A stretch of DNA of 27,308 nt, from the NCBI GenBank assembly GCA_964561035.1, contig CAZLNR010000012.1, positions 1 through 27,308 of the forward strand, given 5' to 3'. Each line of letters opens with the position of its first letter. Position 1 is the first letter of the stretch. The position numbers and the translations under genes are program-made. The notes below the pieces were generated by a model. That model worked only from the letters and a program-made list of their open reading frames with translations. It was not told the origin of the DNA and ran no database searches. This document shows positions 1 through 6,043 of the stretch, piece by piece. Source of the stretch: XYD2-FULL-39-9 sp964561035. Its GTDB lineage: Bacteria > Patescibacteriota > Patescibacteriia > Magasanikbacterales > GWA2-37-8.

Positions 1-84
1 TTTCGCATCGCGAACCAACCCGCGGCCCTCGGTTTGCAGCCGAGGATAAAGCGCGTAAAGAGTTTCCGCTGTTTTTGTTTTTAG
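1..84. other. Window-edge GC-rich coding fragment, strand unresolved
   Basis: The first ~55 bases are clearly richer in G+C than what follows. Both strands are open here. On the plus strand a frame entering from outside the window ends at TAG (82-84). On the minus strand a frame is open from about position 95 to the window edge and reads more like ordinary protein (…ETLYALYPRL…), but it has no visible start codon. A CCTCGG/CCGAGG hairpin lies at about 27-44. I cannot tell which strand is used, and I recognise no family. Confidence 0.25.
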
Positions 85-120
85 AAGGGAAGAAAATATC
101 TTAAATTAGGAAAATAAAAC

Positions 121-153
121 AAAAAACAGCCTAATGGGCTGTTTTTTGTTTTT
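121..153. terminator. Bidirectional intrinsic terminator
   Basis: AACAGCC (125-131) pairs with GGCTGTT (137-143) around a 5-nt loop. A-rich and T-rich tracts on either side make it work in both directions. It closes the leftward gene that ends at 158 and any rightward gene entering from the left edge. Confidence 0.8.
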
Positions 154-157
154 GTAG

Positions 158-817
158 CTATTTTTTCCAATTTTTCCAAAAAGATGATGGCGGTTTAATT
201 ATTTTAGCTTCAGGAAGTTCTTGTCTAGGCAGGGTATTTTCTCTGGTTTTTTCATGAATCTCGTTTTCGTATTCCGTAATATAATTATTAATTAAGCTTT
301 GAGTTTCAAAAATAACCTCTTTTGTGCCTGTAACTTGCGCAAGTATTGCTTCGTAGTCTTGCAAAGCATTTTCTATAAGCTGAGTAGCCTCAGGTTCCGT
401 TTCCGTGTCATAAATAGCCTCTTCGAGGCCTGCTCGTAACTGGTCAAATCTGGTGAGTAGTTCGTATAATAAAACATCTTTTTCACCTCCGATTATAATA
501 TCAACAGGGGGAAGCGCGCTATTGTTTTGATCCATGTCTAGCCGTACAGTATCATTTTTACTTATTTCCTGCCATTTTTCTTTGTAGTACGAAGAGTCTT
601 GTTCTGTATCGGATATTGTAAATTTTACACGTCCAAATTTTTCTTCCCAAATAAATTCAGATATAAAACTAAAACGCTCTTTGCCATTTGGTAAAAATAC
701 CTCCATTTTTTCTCGTAAAAAATCTTCTAGTTTTTCCGAGAAATCAGTATCGTCAAAACCACCATTAGGATTGTTGTGTATCTGTAAGATTTTCTGAGCT
801 ACATTTTGATAATTCAT
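158..817 (-). CDS. Hypothetical protein, 219 aa
   Basis: I do not recognise this protein. It is soluble and acidic, with no signal peptide or membrane segment. The N-terminal half (to about residue 110) is mixed alpha/beta and includes a PPVDIIIGG stretch near 105. From about 115 to 200 it is helical and probably coiled-coil, rich in E, Q and L. The tail is basic and aromatic (…SFWKNWKK). It lies outside the integrated element, on the left flank, and reads away from it; its start is about 38 bp from the att repeat. No clear ribosome-binding site precedes the ATG. A bidirectional terminator follows directly. A promoter at the left end of the element (903-911) points toward it. Confidence 0.75.
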   Translation of the reverse strand: MNYQNVAQKILQIHNNPNGGFDDTDFSEKLEDFLREKMEVFLPNGKERFSFISEFIWEEKFGRVKFTISDTEQDSSYYKEKWQEISKNDTVRLDMDQNNSALPPVDIIIGGEKDVLLYELLTRFDQLRAGLEEAIYDTETEPEATQLIENALQDYEAILAQVTGTKEVIFETQSLINNYITEYENEIHEKTRENTLPRQELPEAKIIKPPSSFWKNWKK

Positions 818-854
818 AATAAAAATTATAAAATGAAGGAATGTTATTAATATT

Positions 855-875
855 GTTCCGAGGCTTGGATTCGAA
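855..875 (+). repeat. Left attachment-site repeat (tRNA-Gln 3' end copy)
   Basis: This 21-bp sequence (starts GTTCCGAGGC, ends GATTCGAA) recurs exactly at 10832-10852, where it is the 3' part of an intact tRNA-Gln gene. Here only the acceptor and T-arm part exists: the bases to the right do not continue a tRNA. It is therefore the displaced half-site at the far end of an integrated element. Confidence 0.88.
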
Positions 876-902
876 ATCCCGGAACGAGTGAGAGTCTCGC
901 TA

Positions 903-911
903 ATTATAGCA
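903..911 (-). promoter_or_regulatory. Possible outward-reading extended -10 promoter
   Basis: Read leftward, the bases give TGCTATAAT, an extended -10. A second TATAAT lies 10 bp upstream. The -35 match is poor. Transcription would cross the left att repeat and enter the gene at 158-817. Confidence 0.35.
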
Positions 912-920
912 GAATTATAG

Positions 921-946
921 AATAGTGAAAGGGGGGTGTCACTATT
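921..946. repeat. 8-bp inverted repeat upstream of a promoter
   Basis: AATAGTGA (921-928) and TCACTATT (939-946) flank a G-rich 10-nt loop and are followed by TTAT. It ends 11 bp before the -35 box at 958. It may be a weak terminator insulating the promoter, or an operator. Confidence 0.45.
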
Positions 947-957
947 TTATCCACGCC

Positions 958-986
958 TTGACAAAAGGTTGTTTTTGTAATATAGT
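958..986 (+). promoter_or_regulatory. Sigma70-type promoter of the GC-rich orphan gene
   Basis: TTGACA (958-963), a 17-bp spacer, then TATAGT (981-986). The expected start near 993 leaves a leader of about 80 nt before the ATG at 1072. Sequence and layout closely match the promoter at 18765-18793, which serves the other GC-rich orphan in this window. Confidence 0.75.
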
Positions 987-1071
987 ATTTCGTTATTTTC
1001 ATGTTCAGGGTCTCCACAAAATTAAGTATTTTGATTAGGCTCGGTGCATGAAAATTCCCAAGGAGGATACG

Positions 1072-1599
1072 ATGCGTTTTGGCAAGCTCATTGATGTGGT
1101 GAGAGAGGGTGTGCGTAAGCATCTGCAGGCTAACGACCTGTGGAATGAAAAGTCGCAACATCTGCTGGATCTCATCTTCGGCAAGCGTTGGTGGATCTTC
1201 CGATCGGAGTGTTTCGTGGATATGCTCTCGAGGCATTTCCAGTGTCAGAAGGAGGTTCCTTTGTCTCGTGCCCAGATGCGCTATGTCGTGCTGGGTCTGG
1301 CCCAGGTGCACTTCTGGAGGGGTATGTACAAGGAGGGCCTGTTGTCCGAAGAGGCCAAGGCAGAAGATGGCGAATGGGCAGAAGTCATCTGCTTCGTTAC
1401 TGACACAAACACGCTGCCCCACGTGCTTCCCGCCCAGTTCTTCTGGCGAATGGCCGGTGAATTTCGGAAGTTTCTGGAATCGAAGGAGATTGATCCTGAT
1501 AAGCGGGAGGCTATGCTAGTCCTCGCTCGTCAGATCGAGACCCCTGTTCGTACGATGCCAACTGTGTTGGCAAGCCCCTGGTTGTTCGACGAGCATTGA
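1072..1599 (+). CDS. GC-rich orphan protein, 175 aa
   Basis: I do not recognise a family. It is a soluble, mostly helical protein rich in W, R, E and L, with no signal peptide. ATG 1072 is chosen over the in-frame ATG at 1048 because a perfect AAGGAGG (1060-1066) sits 5 nt before it. It has its own consensus promoter (958-986), and strong hairpins follow it (1629-1689, 1695-1730), so it is a stand-alone transcription unit. Codons such as CTG, GTG, AAG, GAG, TTC and ATC dominate, unlike the A/T-ending codons of its neighbours, which points to recent acquisition. It is the first gene inside the left end of the element. A 172-aa open frame on the opposite strand is taken to be its shadow. Confidence 0.75.
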   Translation: MRFGKLIDVVREGVRKHLQANDLWNEKSQHLLDLIFGKRWWIFRSECFVDMLSRHFQCQKEVPLSRAQMRYVVLGLAQVHFWRGMYKEGLLSEEAKAEDGEWAEVICFVTDTNTLPHVLPAQFFWRMAGEFRKFLESKEIDPDKREAMLVLARQIETPVRTMPTVLASPWLFDEH

Positions 1600-1628
1600 G
1601 ATGGTAGGGTGTGGCGGGGTAAAACCAG

Positions 1629-1689
1629 GAAGATCGCTCTAGACTCGCTCTGATTATAAAAAATTATAGTTAGAGCGAGAGCGATCTTC
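1629..1689. terminator. Long bulged hairpin after the orphan gene
   Basis: GAAGATCGCTCT (1629-1640) pairs with 1678-1689, and CGCTCT (1646-1651) pairs with AGAGCG (1672-1677). A 5-nt bulge (AGACT) separates the two stems, giving 18 bp in all. The loop is AT-rich. There is no long T tract, so it may act as an RNA 3' stabiliser in tandem with the terminator at 1695-1730. Confidence 0.6.
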
Positions 1690-1694
1690 AATTA

Positions 1695-1730
1695 AATTTA
1701 AAAATACCCTGTCAAGGGTATTTTTAAATA
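1695..1730. terminator. Bidirectional intrinsic terminator
   Basis: A stem of about 14 bp: ATTTAAAAATACCC pairs with GGGTATTTTTAAAT around a TGTCAA loop. A and T tracts lie within the stem on both sides, so it can stop transcription in either direction. Confidence 0.75.
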
Positions 1731-1772
1731 GTTCAGTGAATACGAGAAAATTCGAACGGATTTAAGGGAATA

Positions 1773-1813
1773 GGCGGGCGGAAGGAGGGGTTTGGGGAGG
1801 AATTCCGCCCGCC
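1773..1813. repeat. 11-bp GC-rich inverted repeat with G-rich loop
   Basis: GGCGGGCGGAA (1773-1783) and TTCCGCCCGCC (1803-1813) enclose a 19-nt loop containing GGAGGGG, TTT and GGGGAGG. It is conspicuously GC-rich in an AT-rich region and lacks a T tract. The surrounding gene-free stretch (1600-1920) also contains a small CACGAA/TTCGTG hairpin near 1849-1864. I see no coding potential in that stretch. Confidence 0.6.
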
Positions 1814-1920
1814 CAACCATCGGCGCGATTTTTACGATTTCAAGTTTTTCACGAATTGGTTCGTGGTGAAATGTTACTACGTTTCATCTTTGACGGCAAA
1901 TTCTTTTAGTTAATAACAGT

Positions 1921-2313
1921 CTATAAAATTTGTTTGTATTCAGGGTAGTTTTCTCGGATAATATTCTTCCACGCTGCAGTTTCACTACCATCTCCAATAT
2001 CGTTTTTATGATAAACTAATAAAACAGAAACAACATTTGTTTCTTTGTGTATTGCCACAATACAACGATTTCCTGATGCATGACGCGATATGTCAGTTCC
2101 GGCTATCTTAAACTCTGTTTTACAGATACTAACTGTGGAAGAATTGTAAATTTTCTCCGCAATACTTTTCTGAAACAATAAATCAAAATTTCCAAACTCA
2201 AAACGTAGGGCAACGAGCGTAGAGTCCCACGCGTTTTTATACTTCTTTTTAAAATTTTTAATGAAGTGCCTTTCAGTAAACTCTGCAAATACAACATTAT
2301 AATTAGTAGACAT
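1921..2313 (-). CDS. Probable RelE/ParE-like toxin of a Panacea TA pair, 130 aa
   Basis: Small basic protein. Its N-terminus (VVFAEFTERHFIKNFKKKY) and C-terminal block (KTEFKI, then SGNRCIVAIH, then VLLVYHK, then WKNII) match the beta-hairpin/strand pattern of RelE/ParE-fold toxins, which act as ribosome-dependent RNases or gyrase inhibitors. It overlaps the upstream antitoxin gene by 11 bp, so the two are translationally coupled and antitoxin is made first. The length is slightly above the usual 90-110 aa of the fold. The pairing with an HTH-Panacea antitoxin is the main support; the fold call by eye is tentative. Confidence 0.65.
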   Translation of the reverse strand: MSTNYNVVFAEFTERHFIKNFKKKYKNAWDSTLVALRFEFGNFDLLFQKSIAEKIYNSSTVSICKTEFKIAGTDISRHASGNRCIVAIHKETNVVSVLLVYHKNDIGDGSETAAWKNIIRENYPEYKQIL

Positions 2314-2998
2314 ACTCCGGATCCTCCTGTGTAATCAACTCATATGGGATAATTTCGTTATCACGGGAAATCAAATACGGTAATTGATTGTGTGTGAAAT
2401 TAACAATCTCATTTGTTTTTTTATCTCTCCATTTCTTTGCAATGTTTTTAATCAAATACAACTCATTTTTAGACAATGTATAAATTTTTTTATTTATATT
2501 ACTTTGCGATTCGGCTATAAGCAGCATCTCTCTTCCTTCTTTCTCTTTTCTATCAATAACAATCTTCCCTGATTCTTCCAACTCATCAATAGCGCGAAAG
2601 TAGCTATCTGGTACTGGACCATACTGTATTTTGCGGTATTGCATACCACTCATACTCTCTAAATGTTTATAAAACCAAGAAAAATCAGCAAGATAAAGCA
2701 ATTTAGCTAATTTAGTTTTTGGGATCTTTCCATCGGCTGATACAACACTTCGTAAGAAAGTCAAAATCATTTCTTTGTACTTTTCATAATTTGCTATTGT
2801 GCCGCTCTCCATCTCCTCCAAGGAAATACCAAAAATATCAGCCAATTGAGCCGCTTCGGATAAACTAATGTCGCGCCTGCCCTGCTCGAAAGCAACATAT
2901 GAGGTGCGAGGAATGCCGGTTTTTTGGGCAATCTCTGATTGAGAAAGTCCTTTTTGTATGCGCAATTGCTTTATGGCAATATGATATTTTTTACTCAT
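2303..2998 (-). CDS. XRE-HTH + Panacea (SocA/DUF4065-like) antitoxin, 231 aa
   Basis: Residues 5-60 are a canonical Cro/CI helix-turn-helix (LRIQKGLSQSEIAQKTGIPR, then YVAFEQGRRDIS). Residues of about 75-200 carry the Panacea/DUF4065 pattern: ILTFLRSV, then KLAKLLYLADF, then QYRKIQYGPVPDSYFRAIDEL. In that family the Panacea domain neutralises many different toxins, and the HTH autorepresses the operon. The toxin gene overlaps its 3' end. No Shine-Dalgarno precedes the ATG, and the best -10 (TATACT) is only a few bases upstream, so the mRNA is probably leaderless. Two back-to-back palindromes start one base upstream of the start codon and fit autoregulation. Confidence 0.85.
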   Translation of the reverse strand: MSKKYHIAIKQLRIQKGLSQSEIAQKTGIPRTSYVAFEQGRRDISLSEAAQLADIFGISLEEMESGTIANYEKYKEMILTFLRSVVSADGKIPKTKLAKLLYLADFSWFYKHLESMSGMQYRKIQYGPVPDSYFRAIDELEESGKIVIDRKEKEGREMLLIAESQSNINKKIYTLSKNELYLIKNIAKKWRDKKTNEIVNFTHNQLPYLISRDNEIIPYELITQEDPEYVY

Positions 2999-3024
2999 AT
3001 ACTAACAGTATACACTAATAGTGT
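2999..3024. promoter_or_regulatory. Tandem 13-bp operator palindromes of the TA operon
   Basis: ATACTAACAGTAT (2999-3011) is followed directly by ACACTAATAGTGT (3012-3024). Both fit A-x-ACT-AAY-AGT-x-T. They cover the leftward promoter: TATACT on the minus strand lies at 3007-3012, and a TAGACA/TAGTAT pair with 17-bp spacing spans 2999-3027. The HTH antitoxin is the likely ligand, one dimer per palindrome. Confidence 0.75.
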
Positions 3025-3054
3025 CTAAAAATCCAACATTGGTTGTGGATAAAC

Positions 3055-3084
3055 TTGACATACAAAAAGCGACCTTAATATAAT
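3055..3084 (+). promoter_or_regulatory. Consensus sigma70 promoter for the GIY-YIG gene
   Basis: TTGACA (3055-3060), 18-bp spacer, TATAAT (3079-3084): both hexamers match consensus exactly. It is divergent from the toxin-antitoxin promoter, whose operators lie about 30 bp away. Confidence 0.8.
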
Positions 3085-3111
3085 CATTCTTAGATAGGAT
3101 CTAGTCGAACC

Positions 3112-3450
3112 GTGTTTAACCATTTTACTAAAAAACCAGCTAATATGATCTACGTATTCAAAGGATCCTATTTATTTGATAGCACCACGATAACTAACTG
3201 GGATTCTGTTGTTATCGGTGTGTATTACTGCGGTGTAAAAACTGTAGATGAAAAACTTGCCGTATACTATATTGGCAAATCGGTCGCTGATGGCGGAATA
3301 CGGGGACGATTATTACAACACCTGAGCGAAAGAAAGTGGCCTGATGTAATTTACTTCGACTATGAACAATGTGATACCGCCACGGAAACTGAGCGACACG
3401 AACTTGAGGAAATCGCAAAATTTAAGCAAAAATTACAATACACAAGGTAA
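3112..3450 (+). CDS. GIY-YIG domain protein, 112 aa
   Basis: Small single-domain GIY-YIG nuclease fold. Numbering from the GTG start, the first strand has GVYYCGV (36-42), the second YYIGKS (52-57), the catalytic-type Arg is in IRGRLLQHL (R64/R66), and an acidic ETERHELEE helix (92-100) supplies the metal-binding Glu. GTG 3112 is used because it follows the promoter start by about 20 nt with an AGGAT upstream. ATG 3145 is an alternative that would remove 11 residues without touching the motifs. No extra DNA-binding domain is present. Such solo proteins occur in mobile elements and near defence genes; the role here is unknown. Confidence 0.75.
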   Translation: MFNHFTKKPANMIYVFKGSYLFDSTTITNWDSVVIGVYYCGVKTVDEKLAVYYIGKSVADGGIRGRLLQHLSERKWPDVIYFDYEQCDTATETERHELEEIAKFKQKLQYTR

Positions 3451-3539
3451 ATGAGGGGTTTGAACAAAAGCTGCTGGCTTATAGAGACCTTGCGGAGAAA
3501 GAGAAGTGGTCAAATATCGCTATTCACCAAAAGAGCTAG
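3426..3539 (+). pseudogene. Possible C-terminal gene remnant, 37 codons
   Basis: A frame overlapping the end of the GIY-YIG gene encodes a plausible amphipathic tail (…GFEQKLLAYRDLAEKEKWSN…) ending at TAG. It has no start codon or ribosome-binding site. It could be the decayed end of another gene, or the original continuation of the GIY-YIG protein after a frameshift. Confidence 0.3.
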
Positions 3540-3560
3540 AAAGGCACACCTTGTTCAAAA

Positions 3561-3588
3561 TAGCCACCTTGTCGGTGGTTATTTTTTT
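3561..3588. terminator. Intrinsic terminator between convergent genes
   Basis: AGCCACC (3562-3568) pairs with GGTGGTT (3574-3580), followed by seven T (3582-3588). It serves the rightward GIY-YIG unit. On the other strand it also yields a hairpin plus ATTTTG for the leftward gene ending at 3596. Confidence 0.8.
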
Positions 3589-3595
3589 AATACTC

Positions 3596-4216
3596 CTAAA
3601 CTGTTATTCTGTCACGAATGATTTTTGAACCCTCTGATTTTCTAAGGAAATTTCCTTGTTCATCTCTAAAAGAAATTTCTTTATCTGGATGATTATCTTT
3701 TTTAGGGAACCATGAAGAAATTTTTTCTATGTCAGTAAATGGAGCGGATTGGAACATCCTGGTAATAGTTTCAACATCTTTCCCAAGAAAAGACTCAGCT
3801 TCTTGTGTAACGATTTGCCAAAAAGTTATAATCGCTATTTCATATTCATATTTGGTACTTTCGTGATATTTCTCCAAATGTTCAAGAAGTTCTTCGGTAA
3901 GATCCCACAACGATTCAAATAGACGGTCTACCTCCATATCCAACTTTGTATTGTTGGCTTCTTTCAAAAACATCATAAATGCGGCGTTTAAGTGTGGAAG
4001 GTTTTTTTCAACATAAAGCTTACCGAAGAGCTCTATCCAAGTATAATCAACTTTTCCTGTTAGATGGGGGAAGGCTTTAAACTCCTCTTTTTTCTTTGCT
4101 TCCCATTCAGCATCAAATTTCTCATTGGCAATCGCTTCTTTTTCATCTTCTTTCTGACGATAAATACGATAGATGTAATAGGCAATTATTGCCAAAAGTA
4201 TGTAAAGAATAGTCAT
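3596..4216 (-). CDS. Membrane-anchored hypothetical protein, 206 aa
   Basis: One N-terminal transmembrane helix (residues ~2-18) is followed by a charged, helical E/K-rich linker (20-50) and a largely alpha-helical domain (55-165). The tail is basic. By the positive-inside rule the body is cytoplasmic. I recognise no family. It starts 3 bp after the stop of the 76-aa membrane protein upstream, so the two form an operon and may form a complex. Confidence 0.65.
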   Translation of the reverse strand: MTILYILLAIIAYYIYRIYRQKEDEKEAIANEKFDAEWEAKKKEEFKAFPHLTGKVDYTWIELFGKLYVEKNLPHLNAAFMMFLKEANNTKLDMEVDRLFESLWDLTEELLEHLEKYHESTKYEYEIAIITFWQIVTQEAESFLGKDVETITRMFQSAPFTDIEKISSWFPKKDNHPDKEISFRDEQGNFLRKSEGSKIIRDRITV

Positions 4217-4219
4217 AAA

Positions 4220-4450
4220 TTATTTTTTATTCTTTTTATAAAATTCTTTCAGAGATTCTTCTACGGCTTTAAGCTGGGCTTTGCTCTCTTCCATGTTTTT
4301 ACCAGCTGACATGTTATCTTCACACTCCTTTTTCCACTGCAGAAGCTGCTTGTGTGTTCTACCAGATTTGACAAAGTCTCGAATCATTTCTATAAAATCA
4401 TGTAGATATATGCCAAACACTACAGCGACAATGGTAAGCAGGAAATTCAT
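4220..4450 (-). CDS. Small single-pass membrane protein, 76 aa
   Basis: Residues 2-20 form a transmembrane helix. The rest is a charged amphipathic coiled coil (LKAVEESLKEFYKKNKK at the end). The architecture matches the downstream 206-aa protein, which it precedes by 3 bp. Not recognised. The pair sits between a GIY-YIG gene and a mini-XRE gene within the element. Confidence 0.6.
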   Translation of the reverse strand: MNFLLTIVAVVFGIYLHDFIEMIRDFVKSGRTHKQLLQWKKECEDNMSAGKNMEESKAQLKAVEESLKEFYKKNKK

Positions 4451-4503
4451 AAAATTTACTTTAAAAAGTATTTAATATCTTTATTATAAATCTTCGCAAA
4501 AAT

Positions 4504-4677
4504 TTAAAGCTCAACAATGTCAACTCTTTGTTGTCCCGATTCAATATTAAAAATATGTGATTGTGGACTCTTCAATTTTTTGGCTACTTCCATCTGGGTC
4601 AATCCTGCTTCCTCGTGAGCTTTACGTAATTGTTCAGCGAAATAAGTATATTCTTTTGTATGTATTGAGTTACTCAT
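4504..4677 (-). CDS. Mini XRE-family regulator, 57 aa
   Basis: This short leftward gene encodes essentially only a helix-turn-helix: LRKAHEEAGLTQMEVAKKL (18-36), then SPQSHIFNIESGQQRVDIVEL (37-57). Full-length relatives usually continue with a fourth and fifth helix (…LLEIAKALG), so this one stops right after the consensus VDIVEL. It may be truncated or a minimal repressor. TATACT ends immediately before the ATG and no ribosome-binding site is visible, as in the antitoxin gene at 2303-2998. Confidence 0.7.
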   Translation of the reverse strand: MSNSIHTKEYTYFAEQLRKAHEEAGLTQMEVAKKLKSPQSHIFNIESGQQRVDIVEL

Positions 4678-4702
4678 AGTATATCAACTTTATATCTAAA
4701 AA

Positions 4703-4737
4703 ATCAATATCCAAAATTTAGATATTGATTTTTTTAT
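4703..4737. terminator. Bidirectional hairpin with T tract
   Basis: ATCAATATC (4703-4711) pairs with GATATTGAT (4721-4729). Runs of T follow on both strands. It separates the mini-XRE gene from the fragment to its right. Confidence 0.65.
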
Positions 4738-4741
4738 TTTA

Positions 4742-4960
4742 AGCGTTCCCGTTGTCTCTGTATTCGCATGGGTGGATGAGCTAGGCGCGGAGAAAAAGAA
4801 AAGTTTGCTTTTGGCGCTTCCATTGGGACAAAACCAAATTAAATTTTTAGCGAAAAGGGGTTGGCGAATTGTCACCGAAATCGGGCCCTATTCAAAGTTG
4901 TTCCGAGTCGTAGACGACGTTAGAACTAAGATAGAGCCAGGCTTCTTTCCTGAATGTTAA
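4742..4960 (+). pseudogene. Orphan C-terminal fragment, about 72 codons
   Basis: An open frame with no credible start encodes a compact, protein-like sequence: PVVSVFAWVDEL, then KSLLLALPLGQNQIKFL, then RGWRIVTEIGPYSKLFRVVDDV. A GTG at 4772 is possible but cuts into the conserved-looking part. Reading upstream, the frame runs straight into the terminator hairpin, so the N-terminus appears to have been lost. It overlaps the end of the leftward 57-aa gene by 35 bp. Family unknown. Confidence 0.4.
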
Positions 4961-5099
4961 AAAAGCCTTCTTCCTTTATCTTCTTAAAAGTGTTTTGGTC
5001 ATCTTTTGTTAATTTACCGCGTTCCTTCGATTCATCTTCTATCTTTAGTAAATAAACATAATCACTATCTCGTATTATATTTTTTTCTTGATTTTGCAT
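4926..5099 (-). CDS. Small hypothetical protein, 57 aa
   Basis: Highly charged small protein (MQNQEKNIIRDSDYVYLLK…), probably helical, with no membrane segment. Its start follows the stop of the ClpP/SDH-like protease gene by 4 bp, so it is the last gene of the leftward restriction-modification operon. Not recognised; it could be a substrate, adaptor or regulator of the protease. Confidence 0.5.
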   Translation of the reverse strand: MQNQEKNIIRDSDYVYLLKIEDESKERGKLTKDDQNTFKKIKEEGFFNIQERSLALS

Positions 5100-5103
5100 A
5101 TTT

Positions 5104-6015
5104 TTATGAAACAGTTGTTGTTTGTGGGGCTTTAATAGTTTCAGACTTCTTTTCAGTCACCGTGTTTTCTGCATCTTTTTTATCTTTCTGAGGGGCGAAT
5201 GATTCTATTATATGATAATCGACAGTTTCTTTCAACCTTATTGACAGATAGTTTTTATATTCCTTTAATAAAGCTAGGGATTTTTCATCATTACAAATGT
5301 TTAGCCCAATCTCCTTTGCTTCCACCGAATCAATACAATGACCGTGTGAATACGCTGTTCTCGCGAGCTGTACTGCAATCAATGTGGATTCTTTTTCTGG
5401 ATAACCTGATTTTTTAAGCAATCTTGAAGCATAAAAAATAGACTGCCAAACCGAGGTATCCATTTCATGATATATAATAGGGTCAAACTTTTCACCCATT
5501 TGTTGCCAAGGTGGTGGAATGTCTAAAGGTCTTGTCTCCCCAAATTTTTTTTGAAAAGAATCTACAGCTTCAATTATTCTGTATGCCGAGACTCTTTCCC
5601 CCTTATAAATTACCTGTGGATCTATGGGTGTCAAATTAGCAAAATCGCTCATCGTAATTTTGTTAGCAGCTAAACACATTAGTGTACCGCCACTTGACGC
5701 TTCATATGGAATAAACACCTGTATTTCTTGAAAAACTTTTCGTAAATAATTAGCGATTTTAAATGAAGTTGACAAAGCTCCGCCGGGCGTTTGAATTATT
5801 AAATGTAGTTTATCAGGTAACGATGCGTTTTCTTTCATTTCCTCAATCGTTTTTTCCAAATTATATATATCTTTATTTTCTATAGAAGCATAGGAAAAAG
5901 ATGTCGGAGAAACTTTTAACACAGCGTCTGGTGCTATAAAACTTAGAATCAGGACGTTATTTTCAGTCGCTATTTTCTCAAGTTTTACTTTTAGTTCTTC
6001 TGGTATTTTGTTCAT
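5104..6015 (-). CDS. SDH/ClpP-fold serine protease-like protein, 303 aa
   Basis: It belongs to the ClpP/crotonase-fold SDH-type (serine dehydrogenase proteinase) group. The signatures are LIIQTPGGALS (72-82, oxyanion-type PGG), then the nucleophile segment EASSGGTLMCLAANKI (105-120, Ser108 likely), then FANLTPIDPQV (125-135). The helical C-terminal half (residues ~140-270) suits oligomerisation, and the last 35 residues are a charged, disordered tail. There is no signal peptide, so unlike SppA it is cytoplasmic. It lies 28 bp downstream of the restriction enzyme in the same operon. Family members occur near mobile-element genes, but a defence role here is inferred only from context. Confidence 0.8.
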   Translation of the reverse strand: MNKIPEELKVKLEKIATENNVLILSFIAPDAVLKVSPTSFSYASIENKDIYNLEKTIEEMKENASLPDKLHLIIQTPGGALSTSFKIANYLRKVFQEIQVFIPYEASSGGTLMCLAANKITMSDFANLTPIDPQVIYKGERVSAYRIIEAVDSFQKKFGETRPLDIPPPWQQMGEKFDPIIYHEMDTSVWQSIFYASRLLKKSGYPEKESTLIAVQLARTAYSHGHCIDSVEAKEIGLNICNDEKSLALLKEYKNYLSIRLKETVDYHIIESFAPQKDKKDAENTVTEKKSETIKAPQTTTVS

Positions 6016-6043
6016 AATATTATTCTAGATTTATTTATATTAT

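Noticed and set aside
20..55. tRNA-like anticodon arm (CCTCGG/CCGAGG with 7-nt loop) near the left edge
   Set aside because: No matching D-arm, T-arm or acceptor stem is found on either strand. A simple hairpin in coding-like DNA explains it.
876..910. Second tRNA (Glu-like CTCTCAC loop) on the minus strand next to the left att repeat
   Set aside because: Only a partial anticodon-like stem forms. The T-stem does not pair and no 5' acceptor strand exists. This is the element side of the att site, not a tRNA gene.
904..1422. 172-aa open frame on the minus strand opposite the GC-rich orphan
   Set aside because: It has no promoter or ribosome-binding site. The plus-strand frame has a consensus promoter, a perfect Shine-Dalgarno and 3' hairpins. 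Long antisense frames are expected in GC-rich coding DNA.
1629..1813. CRISPR array among the clustered hairpins
   Set aside because: The hairpins differ in sequence and spacing. There are no repeated units with spacers and no cas genes.
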